Shown here: positions 12,504-24,762 of the stretch, piece by piece
How positions within the stretch are numbered: position 1 is the stretch's first letter
Layout: each line of letters begins with the position of its first letter
Source of the DNA: Eucalyptus grandis
Taxonomy: Eukaryota > Streptophyta > Magnoliopsida > Myrtales > Myrtaceae
Length of the DNA stretch: 64,000 nucleotides
Assembly (NCBI RefSeq): GCF_016545825.1
Contig: NC_052614.1
Span: 30,963,669-31,027,668, forward strand
Reading direction: 5' to 3'
Position numbers and translations under genes: made by a program
Notes under the pieces: model-generated
Database searches by the model: none
What the model was told of the DNA's origin: nothing
Seen by the model: the letters and a program-made list of their open reading frames with translations, nothing else

Positions 12504-14710
12504 AACCATGTGAAAAAATAAAATAAAAAAAAAAAAATTGAAAATTTAAAATTAATATTAAGATGATGATAATAGGAGATCTTAATTCGGTCTTAGTCCA
12601 TTTCGCATTCAGCCCACGTCAAAACACATAATTTTAGCATTAAAAACCTAAGAACTTAGCTCGACCAAAAATCAATTGAGCCCAGAAAGGAAAAGTCCCA
12701 TAGCAATGAAAGCCCATTAACCCTCTTCCCCAGCCTGTGTGGCTCAACTCATCTCGGCTCTGCAGCAAGACAAACGATGAATGCGTGTGTTGATGCGATA
12801 CAATCCTCCACTAATAACTGCTCACCAAATTTGGAGGTCCTTTTCTTATTATTTTTTTCCGTGCACTGACAGCTATTTCTAATTCAGCAAAAGGAAGATC
12901 TAAGTCTTGTTCCTCTGTTTTTCTTTTCTCCCTCCAATAATAACCACTCGTTGAAATTCAGAAATAAAGGAGGATCATGTCTTCCAAGTTAGACTGTATA
13001 AGGAGGAGCGCACTCCTCACTTAAAGAACAATGGCTTCGGTCCTCTCTGTGATCATGGATTCCAATTGGATTTTCAGCAGTGATTGGCAAATCATAGTAA
13101 TTCTTCTAATGGCATGCTTATTCCCGATATTCATCATCAAATCCCTCAAACCCTCACGATTGAGGGTCAGCGTCAATCTTTCTATCAGACTGAGACACGG
13201 CCTCAGTTTTCCATTTCCTCGAGAAGGCCTCCTCTAAGGCAGCCAACTAGATGGTTAGTAAATTATTTGTATTTCCTTAACTCTTTGAATTTTGAAATTG
13301 ATCTTCTTTTTTCTTGTATAGGAGGAATAGAAGAAGCAGGTGGTGCGGAAGATAGAAATTTGCCTTGGACTTTTACCTGTTAGGAGATTTTTAACAATAA
13401 TGAAAGCATTAGATTATAAAACTGACAAAATTCAAGCACTTGCAATGTCATTGCCCTTTGAATATGATTCAAAAAGAAAAAAGAAAAAAGTCGCAATCAA
13501 CATTTTCATCAAATTCTAGCTCTATGGCTAGACCACACTCATCATGTCCACCATTGACATAAGTCTATCACTAAGCCGTGCCCAAAAAGTTAAGCAAGTC
13601 TATCATTTAGCCAAGCTTCAAAGGCCTTTGCTACTTAATTTGGCTCAAGTATTCTCTTTTTCGAACTACATGTAAAATTGGTTAAAGAATGGTAAAATCG
13701 CAATGATTTTTCAATTTGACACAATTATGTCAAACTTAAGACTATGACATGATGAAAATCATTTGTACGATCGTGAAAATTTATATGATTTAAATTTACA
13801 TTCTACCAAGATTTTATCAATATAAGATTTCAACCTAGATTGAGATCGTTCAGTGGGTTTAAAATTGTAATATCTCGAGGTTTTAATAAGGGAGAATCAT
13901 AAATCCATATTTAAATGTTGACTTAAATGTTACAATTTTACAAATTACCCCACATTGGTACCGAGCAAATATGATTTAAAGCCTATCCTGTCATGTGAGT
14001 TCCACAAAGTTTTGTGATTCCACATGTTTTCTTGTACACACTTGCTACCATAATACTCACTAGTCTCGACCATCACCACCATCCCTAGTGTAGGGAAACT
14101 AGAAGTTAGGATTTCAGCTTGTGAAGAAGCCACAAAACTCAAAAGAGCTTCATCATCGTAACAAAGCATTCTCGAATTTGACCTTATGAGTCGATAGCTT
14201 AGTTACGTCGGGCGGGCATGTGCAGTGAAAAAATGGACAATTTCGCCTAGAGAAAAGTTTGAGTTCACCCATTAGCATATTCATGTTTGGACTTGTTTTC
14301 ATTCAAAAATTTAAAGGATTAAGTTATGAGTACACTAGAATATATTAATTCTTATGTATCCATTGTAAGAAGTTTAAATCTAATTTCAAGAGCCAAGACA
14401 CCTTAAAATAATTTAATCTAATTTCAAGAGCCAAGGCACCTTAAAATAGTTTAGACTACTTGTTGCTTTTACAATTTGTTGTTGTATTTACAATTTGTTG
14501 CTGTCCAATTCAAATTGACTCCACATCGTTTAAATTAATCACACCGACCAAAAATACTTTTGACCTAATAACCCCAACATATGAAAATATTACTAAGGAA
14601 ATATATCAAAATCAGAGTAATTAATGTGATTGATAGTTGCCAAAACTGTTCTCTATTATCAAAAAACTTCAACCAAATAAAATTTAATCATAAATCTCTT
14701 ATTTCTATTA
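12504..14710. other. Intergenic, no certain gene
   Basis: Contains a 68-aa open frame at 13031-13237 with a good start context (aacaATGGC) and one hydrophobic segment (IIVILLMACLFPIFII). It has no recognised family and no convincing continuation. A 38-bp direct duplication is at 14379-14455 (taatttcaagagccaag at 14381 and 14419). A minus-strand frame at 13945-14169 is faintly like the start of an LRR receptor-like protein but is not supportable. Confidence 0.45.
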
Positions 14711-15220
14711 GGTTAATACCCCGAAAAACCCCAAACCGGTACACTTGTGACAAATTTACCCCCAAATTATTATTTTTACCATGAAAACCCCAAACCGGTA
14801 AACCCGTGACAAATTTACCCCGACTCGACTATAAAAAATCATAAACCGGTACATTTATGACAAATTTACCCCAAACTAATTTATTAGACTGCAAAAAACC
14901 CTAAACTGATAAATTTGTGACAAATATACCATATACTAAATTAGATTAATACCACAAAAAAATCACAAAAATTGAAAACTGTGACAAACGGAGCATAAAA
15001 TCCTAAATCGGTATACCGGTTAACTGTCACGTGTCATTTAACTTAATAATTTTAGAATAAAATTTAACGAAAACTAACATAGGGTAAATTTGTCACAAGT
15101 GTACCAGTTTGAGGTAAATTTGTCAAATGTATACCGGTTTGGGGTTTTTGGTGGTCAAAAAAATGGTTTGGGGTAAATTTGTCACAAGTGTACCAGTTTG
15201 GGGTTTTTTAAGTATTAACC
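14711..15220. mobile_element. 510-bp foldback element with repeated subterminal motifs
   Basis: Termini are GGTTAATAC and GTATTAACC (perfect 9-bp inversion). Each arm carries several copies of 'accggtaca..tgtgacaaatttacccc' or its inverse 'ggggtaaatttgtcac..gtacc'. Flanks are atttctatta (14701-14710) and atttttatta (15221-15230), a 10-bp target duplication with one mismatch, which fits a Mutator-like non-autonomous element. Non-coding. Diverged relatives lie at 15850-16165 and 33256-34170. Confidence 0.8.
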
Positions 15221-15849
15221 ATTTTTATTAAGGATGCATTGGTTTTACGAAAAACTCAACATTTCAAAAATAATTTAAAAAAATAATTATTTGTATCACT
15301 TATAAAAATGGACAAATAAAAATATTTTCACTATTCACGGAAATAATTAGGTATAAACTATCGTTTATAATCAAAAGGTTATTTCTTACTAATCTTTCGA
15401 AAATGATCTTCAAATTCTGAGTTTTTCGTACAACCAAAGTTGACCGATGGTTTACCGACCCCCGGCTTTGAAAAATTCACCAACGAACCGTACTTTTCCC
15501 CTGGCCAATAATTAACGCCCGTGGGTGGGGGCCCACCGCCCACCTGCATGACCGCCGTGTACTCACCCAACCACCCGATAAGGACGACCCGACCGGCCGT
15601 TTCGGGGGCGTTTGACCGGGTCCGTCTCGGGCTGCGTGGCCTACAAACCAGCGTGACGCGTGCGTACCCCCGTTTCCGGGCATTTACTCTAAACAAACCA
15701 ACCCCACCCTCCCATTTTCAAGCCTTAAATCCCACCTTTTTTTTTTTTTAATTTGAATTTAATTTAATTACCCCATTAACTTTTTCCAAATCCAAAATAA
15801 TTCGCCGAATTACTAGAAAATCCCACCCAAAAAGTTAATTATTTAACTA
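15221..15849. other. Upstream region of the PP2C gene
   Basis: AT-rich DNA enclosing a short GC-rich stretch (about 15480-15690) with many CpG and cgac/acgcgt words. This could be a distal promoter patch or captured sequence. The open frames here overlap on both strands and look like composition effects. Confidence 0.4.
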
Positions 15850-16165
15850 GTAAGTAAAACCTAAAATTAATACGCTTATGAAAAGTTTATCTAAAACCAA
15901 TTTTTCAACTATAAAAAACTTCGAATAAGTACACATATAATAAATTTATCAAAACATTACAAACTAATAAACTTATAATAAATAAGGGTTTCACCTTAAA
16001 CCCGTACATCATTATCCATGACGTAACATCTAACTTAATAATTCAACAATAAAATCGATAATAAGTCAATTTTGTTATAAGTTTAATAGTTCAAAGTTTT
16101 GTAGTCAAAAAATTAATATGATATTAATTTGTGGTTTTTTCGTAATATTAATTATTAATTTTATT
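15850..16165. mobile_element. Diverged foldback relic
   Basis: The left half (ataaaaaacttcgaataagt, ataataaatttatc) pairs in inverted form with the right half (gacttattatc, caaaactttgaac, accacaaatt). Word order resembles the element at 14711-15220. No target duplication readable. Confidence 0.4.
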
Positions 16166-16248
16166 GTTCCATCCAGAAAATTATTATTTCGAAATTAGGA
16201 ATTCTTATTTTTACTTTTATTTATAAAAAAATACTGTTTTTTTCTTTT

Positions 16249-16255
16249 TATAAAA
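16249..16255 (+). promoter_or_regulatory. Probable TATA box of the PP2C gene
   Basis: TATAAAA just upstream of a long CT-rich leader (16270-16620) typical of plant 5' UTRs. A start site about 30 bp downstream would give a leader of roughly 470 nt before the ATG at 16751. Inferred from position only. Confidence 0.5.
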
Positions 16256-16750
16256 TTAGAAGGGAATTTGTTTCTCTCTCTTTCTCTCTCTCTCCTCCCC
16301 GATTGCGTCTAGTCTCAACAAACGACCCCTCGAAAACGAATTCCGCCATTGTTTATTTCCGTTCTCCTTCTTCTTCTCTTCTTCCTCCACTCCCCTCTCT
16401 CTCTCTCTCTCTAGACACGATGATGATGGAGGTCTCCTTCTCCCCTCAAATCCAGCGTCGTTTTCTCCATTAACGCCCCCCACCCTCGCGAAGGTTCCTT
16501 CTCCTCCCCGTCGCATTCCGCTCTCTTCTCGCACTCTCTTCTGGTAAACTCCCTCTCCCTCTCTTCCTCTCTCTCTCTCTCTAGAACCTTCTCTCTCCTC
16601 CTCCTCCTCCTCCTTCCCTTCGTCCGTCGATGCCGATCGCCTCGCCGGCCGACGCGATCCGCGCGCGGGAATCGTGACGACGGGTTTGGGTCTCTCGCGC
16701 AGGTCGGAAAGGGCCGGAAGGAAATCCCCCGGGGATTTCGAGGCGATCTC

Positions 16751-19700
16751 ATGAACGTTAGGGCCGCGGGGCCTCTCGATTGCTGTCGCGATAGTCTGCA
16801 GATAACGGATCGCTTGGCCGAGCGCGGGCTGCTTCTTCTGCTGTCGACCTTCTGCGTCTTGATCCGAGGGAGCGCGGAGCTGTTGGATTCCGTGGATCCG
16901 AGCGACGGGATGGGTTACCTCAACTCGATTTTGGCGTCTCCGAGCCAGATTCACGCCGACGACGCCCCGGTCAGCGGCGGCGGGCTCAGGTTCGGTCCCC
17001 TTATCCCTTGCTAGCTAGATCTCGAGTGCTTGGATTCGTGTGTTGTGCCGTTGTGGTGAATCTTACGTATTCCTGCTTGTCCTGAATATGGTAAATTCTA
17101 TGATTTGGGTGAGTAATTTTCGCATGCGGTATCGAAATCGAGACCCCCGTATCTGTGTCTTTTTTGTGTCGATCTCTTCTCTATGCAAACATGAACTTGA
17201 CATTGCGTATCAGAGGCTCGCGATCTCGGCAAAACGCCTCGTGAACCTGTAAATACTTGCGGTTGACTTGGATTTTAAGATCCTCATGTCACGTAGTTTG
17301 ATCGTTTCGGGGTCTTCTCGTTTAATCGATGGTATCCAACCATTAATTTGCAACTTGCGTAGAGCAAATGGTCGATTTTTCGAAGATAGAAGCTATGTCA
17401 AAAGCCTCTTTACCTCATCCAAACCTGTCTGTTGGTTTCAAAAGAGAGCTGCTCCGCTAATTTTCGTTTATTAAATGCATGTAGCACTCCCTAGTCTTCG
17501 GGATGCATTAACGTCTATTGTCTTTTTTTTCAGTTTCGATTTACAATATGGGGAAGATTGCAAGAGTTTCTATCGACCGAAAAAATTAAGAAATCAGCAT
17601 ATATTTCTTGAAGTCCTTTCATTTAGTCCTCCTTGCCCTGTCTCCCACGTTGATATGTTAACCGCGCAATGATCACCAGTGGGAAATTGTTGGGCAAAGT
17701 GTGATAGATGGTTTATAGTGGACTTTGTAGAAGCTTCTTCTCATTTAATCCTGGGATTTTCCAGAATGTCTAGAAAAGCACCATGCTTCTAGCTTGTTCA
17801 TGACCAACCTGGACCTATTAAAAGCTTCCCTACCACACCCTGCAGGGTTCTGGATTGTTCTCATGATTTAATGCAGAGCTCTGACCTAAATTTTTACCGA
17901 GTGAGCAACTGCTGTTAATTTCAAGATCTATCATGTAATTGGAGATTTTGTTTTGTCAAATTCAGAGGGTGAGGCCTGACAACAAGTTTGACAATAGGTT
18001 TGATTATTGTTTTGACAACATGATCTTATATTGCTGACTTTTATAAATTGTGTCTGCTGCCATAATTGAAGGTCTTTCAAGGAACAAGAGCTACATATTT
18101 GGTAACCTGCCATAGTAGAAGGTCTTTCAATTAAAAAAGAGCTATATAGGTTGTAACTTACTTGCAAGCCCAAAAAATCGTGTGTATTATGGCCTCTCAA
18201 TATAAGACAATGGAAGATAGCTCTCTCTCTCTCTCTCTCTCTCGTTTATGCTATTATTTTGTTGGCAGTGTTATGATTTAGAACCTCTTCTTCTAACTTT
18301 GCAAACTTTATTCTTGTGAAATTATTACTTTCCATGAATTGAGAAGTCAACTTCTTTCATTGATGAAGAAAGTTAATGTTCAGTAGATCCATTTAGTGCC
18401 ATCAGGCAGCTAAATACACGCTGAAATTAGCATGAACCGTCCATTGTATGGTTGCTGATTTAAAATCACTTCTTCATATATTTTGGAGGAAAGCATCAAT
18501 TATGTTTGTCAGCCAGTTTTTTCTGACATAAGGTTTTTGTCCATGGAACAGTCAGAATGGGAAATTCAGCTATGGATATGCAAGCTCTCCTGGGAAAAGG
18601 GCTTCGATGGAAGATTTCTATGAGACAAGAATAGATGGTGTAGAAGGGGAGATAGTTGGTCTTTTTGGAGTTTTTGATGGTAGCTCTCTCTCTCTCTCTC
18701 TCTCTCTCTGTGCGCGCACGTGTTGGGAGTATGAATGTGTGGATGTTTGTTTGTGATTTTCAGTTGTAGAAATTAGGCATTCTTATAAATATATACCATG
18801 GGAACTCTAGACTTGATATTTGTCAACCATATAGAGAGGCATTCTTTTGCTGTACAGGACACAGTTGCTTATGGTCATTAATTTCAGTGATCCAACGTAG
18901 CTGCAGTCTTCTCTTTTCAAACTGGATTTGATCAGCATTTTACATTGTTGTTAGTTTTTGCCCTATTATCAATTTAGTTTTGTGTACATTTTTCTTCAAA
19001 AATTTCATGTAAAATTTTCACCATATGAACGGTTCCTATTAGAGTTTTGATTTGTGTATGTCCCCAGAGGGTTTCATGGTCATGGACTGCTAGTCATCGG
19101 ATGTGGCTTGATACTGGAGAAAAGCTAAAGCACTTTAGGTTTCCATCTGCTTGTTGCAATACTTGAGGTTGAAACCCTTCGTGCATGTGCAAGGCTGTTA
19201 GGATGAGAGATTTGGTAGGGTAAACTGTGTAATTTCTGCTGAACTGAAGTATCTGATTTGGCTAGCTTGCTAAGGAGGTGCAAGAGGTGGGATGACAGTA
19301 ATGGTGAGAAATTTGGATGGTGAATAGGAAGTTGCGAAACTGCCATGTATGGGGAAGGGCTGGGAAAGAAGTTGCTTTTCCTTTTCAATCAAGTGCATTT
19401 AAGCCAGTGGCTTGGTGTTATAACAAGGGTGCTGATTATTTGTGGAGGAGAGGCAAAGCTTGATCCAAGAGGTGCAGGATGGATCTTTAAAGAATTTGAG
19501 GGTGCTTATGGAGAAGGTGTGTTCAACAAATTTAACAAGGCTGGCAGGAAATGTGGAATCACGTGGAAATTGAGGTGCAAATTGACCTCAAATCAGAATA
19601 TTTGTGTGATAAATAGCATGGGAACACCATTTTGATGACTCTTTACCAGGAGATATGCAATGCAGCTGGAGGGAAAACAGTAATATCTGCTCTTTTGGTA

Positions 19701-22700
19701 CCTTTATGAATGGAAGAATGGTCTTACATGTATGTCAATTCTTTGAAAAATGTCTCAGAGGTGGAATCCCTCACAAACTTTTTTGATACCCTATGCGGGC
19801 AGATAGTGAATTATGTACTGGAGATGTTGGTTTGGGGTAGTAGTAATGGATCTCATCTGTTTGAAAAGCTATCAAGGCTGCTTACAGGATGAGGCTGGCC
19901 ATGCATGAAGATGGAATTACCCATGGGAGAAGCATTGGGTAGACGAGTTTCTCTCCAGTGTTTGTTGCTTTTGACAATCTTGAAAAGAGAAGGAAAATGC
20001 TGGTCCGCTTGTGCTTTCTTTGTAAATGGAGGAACAAACAGTCAACAATCCATAGCCATATGGTAGCTTATCTTGTAATGTTTTCCCACCTGCATTTCGT
20101 CTGTGCCTGGAAGACTGTTGAGGGCAGAGAGCTGTGGGCGTGTAACTAGAGCTTGCAAGGAAGAGAAAATAGTCATCTACATGATTTATTTCTCCAACTT
20201 TTGGCTTGTTCAGGAAGAAAAACGTGAAACATATGATTTAATCATGGATGCATGGTTTGGGATTTTTTTCTTTTTTGGCTATATGTGCTCCATTTTTTTT
20301 GGAGCATTATGAGAAATGGGACAGCATCCACCTTGGTGTGCTTCTGTGAAATTTTGAGTTCTTATATATTTGTCCTTTCAAATTTAGCAACTTTTACATT
20401 GGGTTTTGCTGTGCAATGTTGGGACTGGATTTTTATAGGCAACCCTTTTTTTTGGTCAATATGTAGCAACCCGTTTAGTGGGGTAGTATGTATATATATT
20501 TTTGTATGTTTGTATGTATCTTTCATGAAAAAAAGGAATTAGGGATGACAATTTTTTTTCCTTGAATTGTTATTTCAGGTCATGGGGGTGCACGAGCTGC
20601 TGAATATGTGAAACAAAACCTCTTCAGTAATTTAATCAGGCATCCAAAATTCATCTCTGATACCAAATCTGCTATAGGTTTGTGGCTTCACTGTCAACAA
20701 ATGGGCTCTTGACATTTCTATTTTATCAATCGGTGAAACAAACTTCGTATAAGAAAGGCCCATGGTGGTTGTGGCACATTTTCGGGATCAAGTTTTCATT
20801 CTCATAATTCCTTATTATGTATTCTCATTGACTATTGAAATTCATAAATGTTCTTCTCATACTTCTTTATCAACCTATTGCAGCTGATGCATACAACCAT
20901 ACGGACTCTGAGTTTTTGAAATCAGAAAATAATCAGAATAGAGATGCTGGCTCAACTGCTTCCACTGCCATCCTTGTTGGTGATCGGTTGCTTGTTGCCA
21001 ATGTTGGAGATTCTAGAGCCGTGATATGCAGGGGCGGTGAAGGTAAATATTATCAGTATGGATGCTCAATTTTTGTTCCATTGGAAAGTGAAAACTTGAG
21101 GTACTTAGGCAATTTTGATTGTCCACCCAGAGGATTTGGGATCTGAAATTGTCGTCCAACAATGGGCATCATCTATCCAAAAGCTTCCTGAAGGAGACTT
21201 TTTTTTTTTAGGAAGTGGTCGGAGGGGGCTGACTTAGGGGAAAGTTATAGGACAGTAAATAATGCGCAAATCATATGATTTCAAATTTCTCCTACAAATT
21301 ATCCTATCCAGTTGAGATTTAAGTTCTTTGTAAATATTCTTTCACTAATCTGATATTAGGTGAAACCATCTTTTGTGGGTCATTTTCTGTAAAAACTACC
21401 AGTTGTTCAAATTTCTAAGTGTTACACTTGGCCTTGGCTTCGTGGTTGTTGTTTGATCAAATTATACCTGATATGATGACTTAAGAGAATTAATGGGATC
21501 AGATTTATGGGTAGTGAATGCAGATGAAGTGGATCAATTTGTTGCAACCTGCATGTCGTTCCCCTTTTGATCAGTTGATTTATCTATGTAAGTTTGAATG
21601 GCAAGTAGGTTTAGCGCAATGGTTGATAGTTAGCGTTTTAGATAAATGGCTTATCTGCGTATAGGTATTGGATATTATTCTTTCCTTGCACTCTTGGCAT
21701 GTCTTTTTTCAAAAACATAAGTCAATCAAGTTGCATCTTATCCCTTTCTTCCTTTATTATTGTGATTTTCCTATCATGGTTTTACGATGACTTTTTCACC
21801 AACAATTTTATATTCTCTTTTTCCAGCTATTGCTGTTTCTCGAGACCATAAACCGGATCAAACAGATGAGCGTCAACGCATTGAAGAAGCTGGAGGATTT
21901 GTTATGTGGGCTGGTAAGATTCTTCATTCATATCATTCCTCAATATCGATTTCAAATGTATGTGAGCACACATTTTAATCTTGTGGGTGCTCTGTGTTTG
22001 GATGATCACTGGACTTTCTGCACATAGGTACCTGGAGAGTCGGAGGTGTACTTGCCGTGTCACGTGCTTTTGGGGATAGGCTTTTGAAGCAGTATGTGGT
22101 GGCTGATCCTGAAATTCAGGTCTAGTATAGCTCTTCTATGTGCCTCTGCATTGTCCTTACATCACTTGTGTATTTGTAGAGCCTGTACGAGAATTCAAAC
22201 GAAGAACTTTTACCAGGGACTCTTGTAGTGTAAACAAATTACGTCATAATTAAATCAAAATATTGATGACTTATAGTTTTAGTAAGCACATTACAATCAA
22301 TTCATGAACAATTTTTCATTTTAAGACAGCTTCTGTCAAATTTCCTTTTTACACTGAAGTGTTTTAATAAAGATTCTTTAACAAAATATCACACTGGATG
22401 TCTTATTGAGATATGTTCATATTTTGATTTACACTATTTATCTCAGAGATGATTGAATGAGTGGAACTTGATTTGCTTTTATTGTGGTGGCACTTCTTTG
22501 CCTGAGCCTCAGCCTCTTATTATCCTTTCAAAATTGCAGGAGGAGAAGATTGACAGCTCACTTGAGTTTCTCATTCTTGCTAGTGATGGGCTGTGGGATG
22601 TTGTCACAAATGAGGTTGGCGTTTCATTTAATTTTTCTTCATATTTTTGTCTCTTGAACTATCGCAGCACTGTCCCAAATAATTAGATTACATTTGCTTC

Positions 22701-23037
22701 CTGCTGTTATAGGTTGACCTAAGATCTTTTCGGTACCAGTTGTCATTGGCCACTCTGATATTCTTTATCCACATACATAGAGTCTTGGCGAGCACATTAT
22801 AGTTTTAGATGTTTTCTTTGGAATGAACGAATGAGGTTTGCAACTGTACTTTTTACTTCTGTGCTTTAATTTGCGCAGGAAGCTGTTGCAATGATTAAGC
22901 CAATCGAAGATGCAGAGGCGGCAGCAAAAAGGCTCATGCAGGAAGCGTACCAGAGAGGGAGCGCAGATAACATTACTTGCGTTGTCGTCCGTTTCTTGGC
23001 CAATCAGGGGTGTTCCTCTCAAAGCAGCTCTATGTAA
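16751..23037 (+). CDS. Protein phosphatase 2C, At5g53140/At5g10740-like
   Basis: Metal-dependent Ser/Thr phosphatase (PPM family). Eight exons join in frame with GT-AG introns: 16751-16989, 18552-18679, 20579-20677, 20884-21042, 21827-21913, 22028-22119, 22540-22614, 22879-23037, giving 345 aa. Residues 1-79 form an N-terminal extension with a hydrophobic run ([16 protein letters not shown]), possibly a signal anchor. The catalytic domain starts near 85. Diagnostic motifs are SMEDFYETR (98-106), FGVFDGHGG (D122 for metal binding), [57 protein letters not shown] (D284) and [13 protein letters not shown] (D323). All metal-binding aspartates are present. The N-terminal part and the motif wording fit the Arabidopsis group of PP2C76/PP2C69; the exact orthologue is not decidable here. 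The target phosphoprotein is unknown. The leader is CT-rich. Introns 1 and 2 are long (1562 and 1899 bp). Confidence 0.95.
18680..20578 (+). other. Intron 2 of the PP2C gene (1.9 kb)
   Basis: Starts with a TC microsatellite (about 18684-18709) right after the donor gtagct and ends in tatttcag. The middle (19130-20160) has several open stretches in one direction and may hold an old insertion, but no domain was recognisable and no termini were found. Confidence 0.6.
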
Positions 23038-24762
23038 TCGCCATCCCACGCCACCACTTGCTCTGAAGGATTTCTTCCCTCTTTGGTAAAAGCTCTGATG
23101 CTAAATAAAAGTATGGTCAATTAACTTGACATAGGATTTCTTCAGTAGCGTAATACTAAGGTAAAGATAGAGACCTAAAATGAAACCTTACCAGACTGCT
23201 AATGTGCATATCAGCAGCTTCCTAGAATAGAACCACGTGTGGATTTAGTACGTGTACTTTGAGTCTTCTTTAATCTTAGATAGAAATATTCATGAGTTGG
23301 AGCTGTTTTATGTCTGTAACTTGTAAATGTGGTTCCAAGTTCAGTCCTTCAATATATATGCTCTTTGTTCTTTCTCCCCATGTATTTTAGTAGAGTCTAA
23401 AATGCAAGGTGAGTCTACACCCGCTTTTGGAGTTAAAGTGTTGGCCGGTCTAATCGGCGGCAGTGGATCCTTTTTATCGGCTTTATGCAAAAGTCTTTTG
23501 GGATAACTCTTGTCGCTGAAGTCACTCCAGAGGTGTCCAACATGCAAGGTGTGTCTGTCCCACCTTGATAAAAGATGAGTGATGGATTGGATCACTGGCG
23601 AAAGAAGTGGTCGAGACTACCCACTCCATTTGTTTATTGGCAAAATCGCATTAAATTATGCATAAAAAAAAAAAAAAATAGTAGGCTATCCATTTAGAAT
23701 TCGGCTCGTGGCCATGCGGAAGTCTGGACCGGTATTACGTTCTAATAATGTATTGTAGGTATCCTTCAGGATGAGTCTTAGGACATCCTGGTTCCTCCGT
23801 ACTTGCTGGGTACTAGGGACTAGGTTTCTCGATTGGACTTCTTCCTTGTCTTGCTCGTTGCAATCCGTGTTAGCAACCTATGCAATTGCAGGCATATGTT
23901 GCTAAAGCTTGAGCCACGTCATCGTAGTGCTGCAGCCGATGACCTCCCGGGTTAGGGGGATGTAAGTCAATGGCCAAGAGCTGGTGAGGTCAAAGGATCG
24001 ACTCCAAAGTTTTTAATTTTTACGGTAAATCGACTCTAAAGTTGGGTGGTTCTGAAGCTGTTTGTTCAAAATAAAGATGTCATCCTTGTCAACTCCATCC
24101 CTTCGACTAAAAAGAAAAAAAAAAGTCACTCCATCCATTGTGAAAGATTGGTCTTACTTTTTCAATTATCTAAAAGAATATGATTTTATGGCAAAAACAC
24201 GAAAAGATAAATGATCATCAGAGCGCCAGAAGTTAATGATGAAACTATCAGATTTTATTATTAAATAGCCCCGGAGATATTGTCGAGTGTGGATGAGATT
24301 CAGCGTTCGCACCTAAATAATTTTTCTATGTTCAAAAATCAATCGATCGGCAGATGACGTGGCAAAATTCACATGATTAAAATGATTAGCGTTGTTTTTA
24401 ACTTCATACATGTCTTTTTAATCGATGACATTTTACTTTGGTACCATTCGGAGCCATAGTGTTGGAAAAAAAAATCCTCAAAATGAATCTTCTGTACTAC
24501 CAAGGATTCAAAAGTGAAGTCGAATCGTATTCTCAAGCGAACTGCAAAGATCCGTGGGCCATCGTGTCGAGATCTGTAGACAAAGGAAGCTTCATCCGCC
24601 AACATTTATTCGATGAAGTTCGTGTCAAAGAGACTTTGTCGTCGACCTTGACGAGAGAAATATGCGAGGTACTTTCTCGTTGTAATCTTTGAATTCGAGA
24701 TGGTGGAGGTCAAGGATGTGAAAGGAGAATGGAATGGATTGCAAACTATATTAATTGATGAA
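23038..24762. other. PP2C 3' UTR and intergenic DNA
   Basis: The first ~300 bases are probable 3' UTR. A polyadenylation site is not certain; aataaa-like 'aaataaaag' occurs at 23103. Beyond that I see no gene. The frame at 24438-24692 (84 aa) has no recognised motif. Confidence 0.5.

Noticed and set aside
16256..16954. Minus-strand 232-aa frame over the PP2C leader and first exon
   Set aside because: Low-complexity R/E-rich translation of the CT-rich leader; the plus-strand PP2C explains the region.
24438..24692. Plus-strand 84-aa frame downstream of PP2C
   Set aside because: No motif and overlapped by a minus-strand frame; not supportable as a gene.
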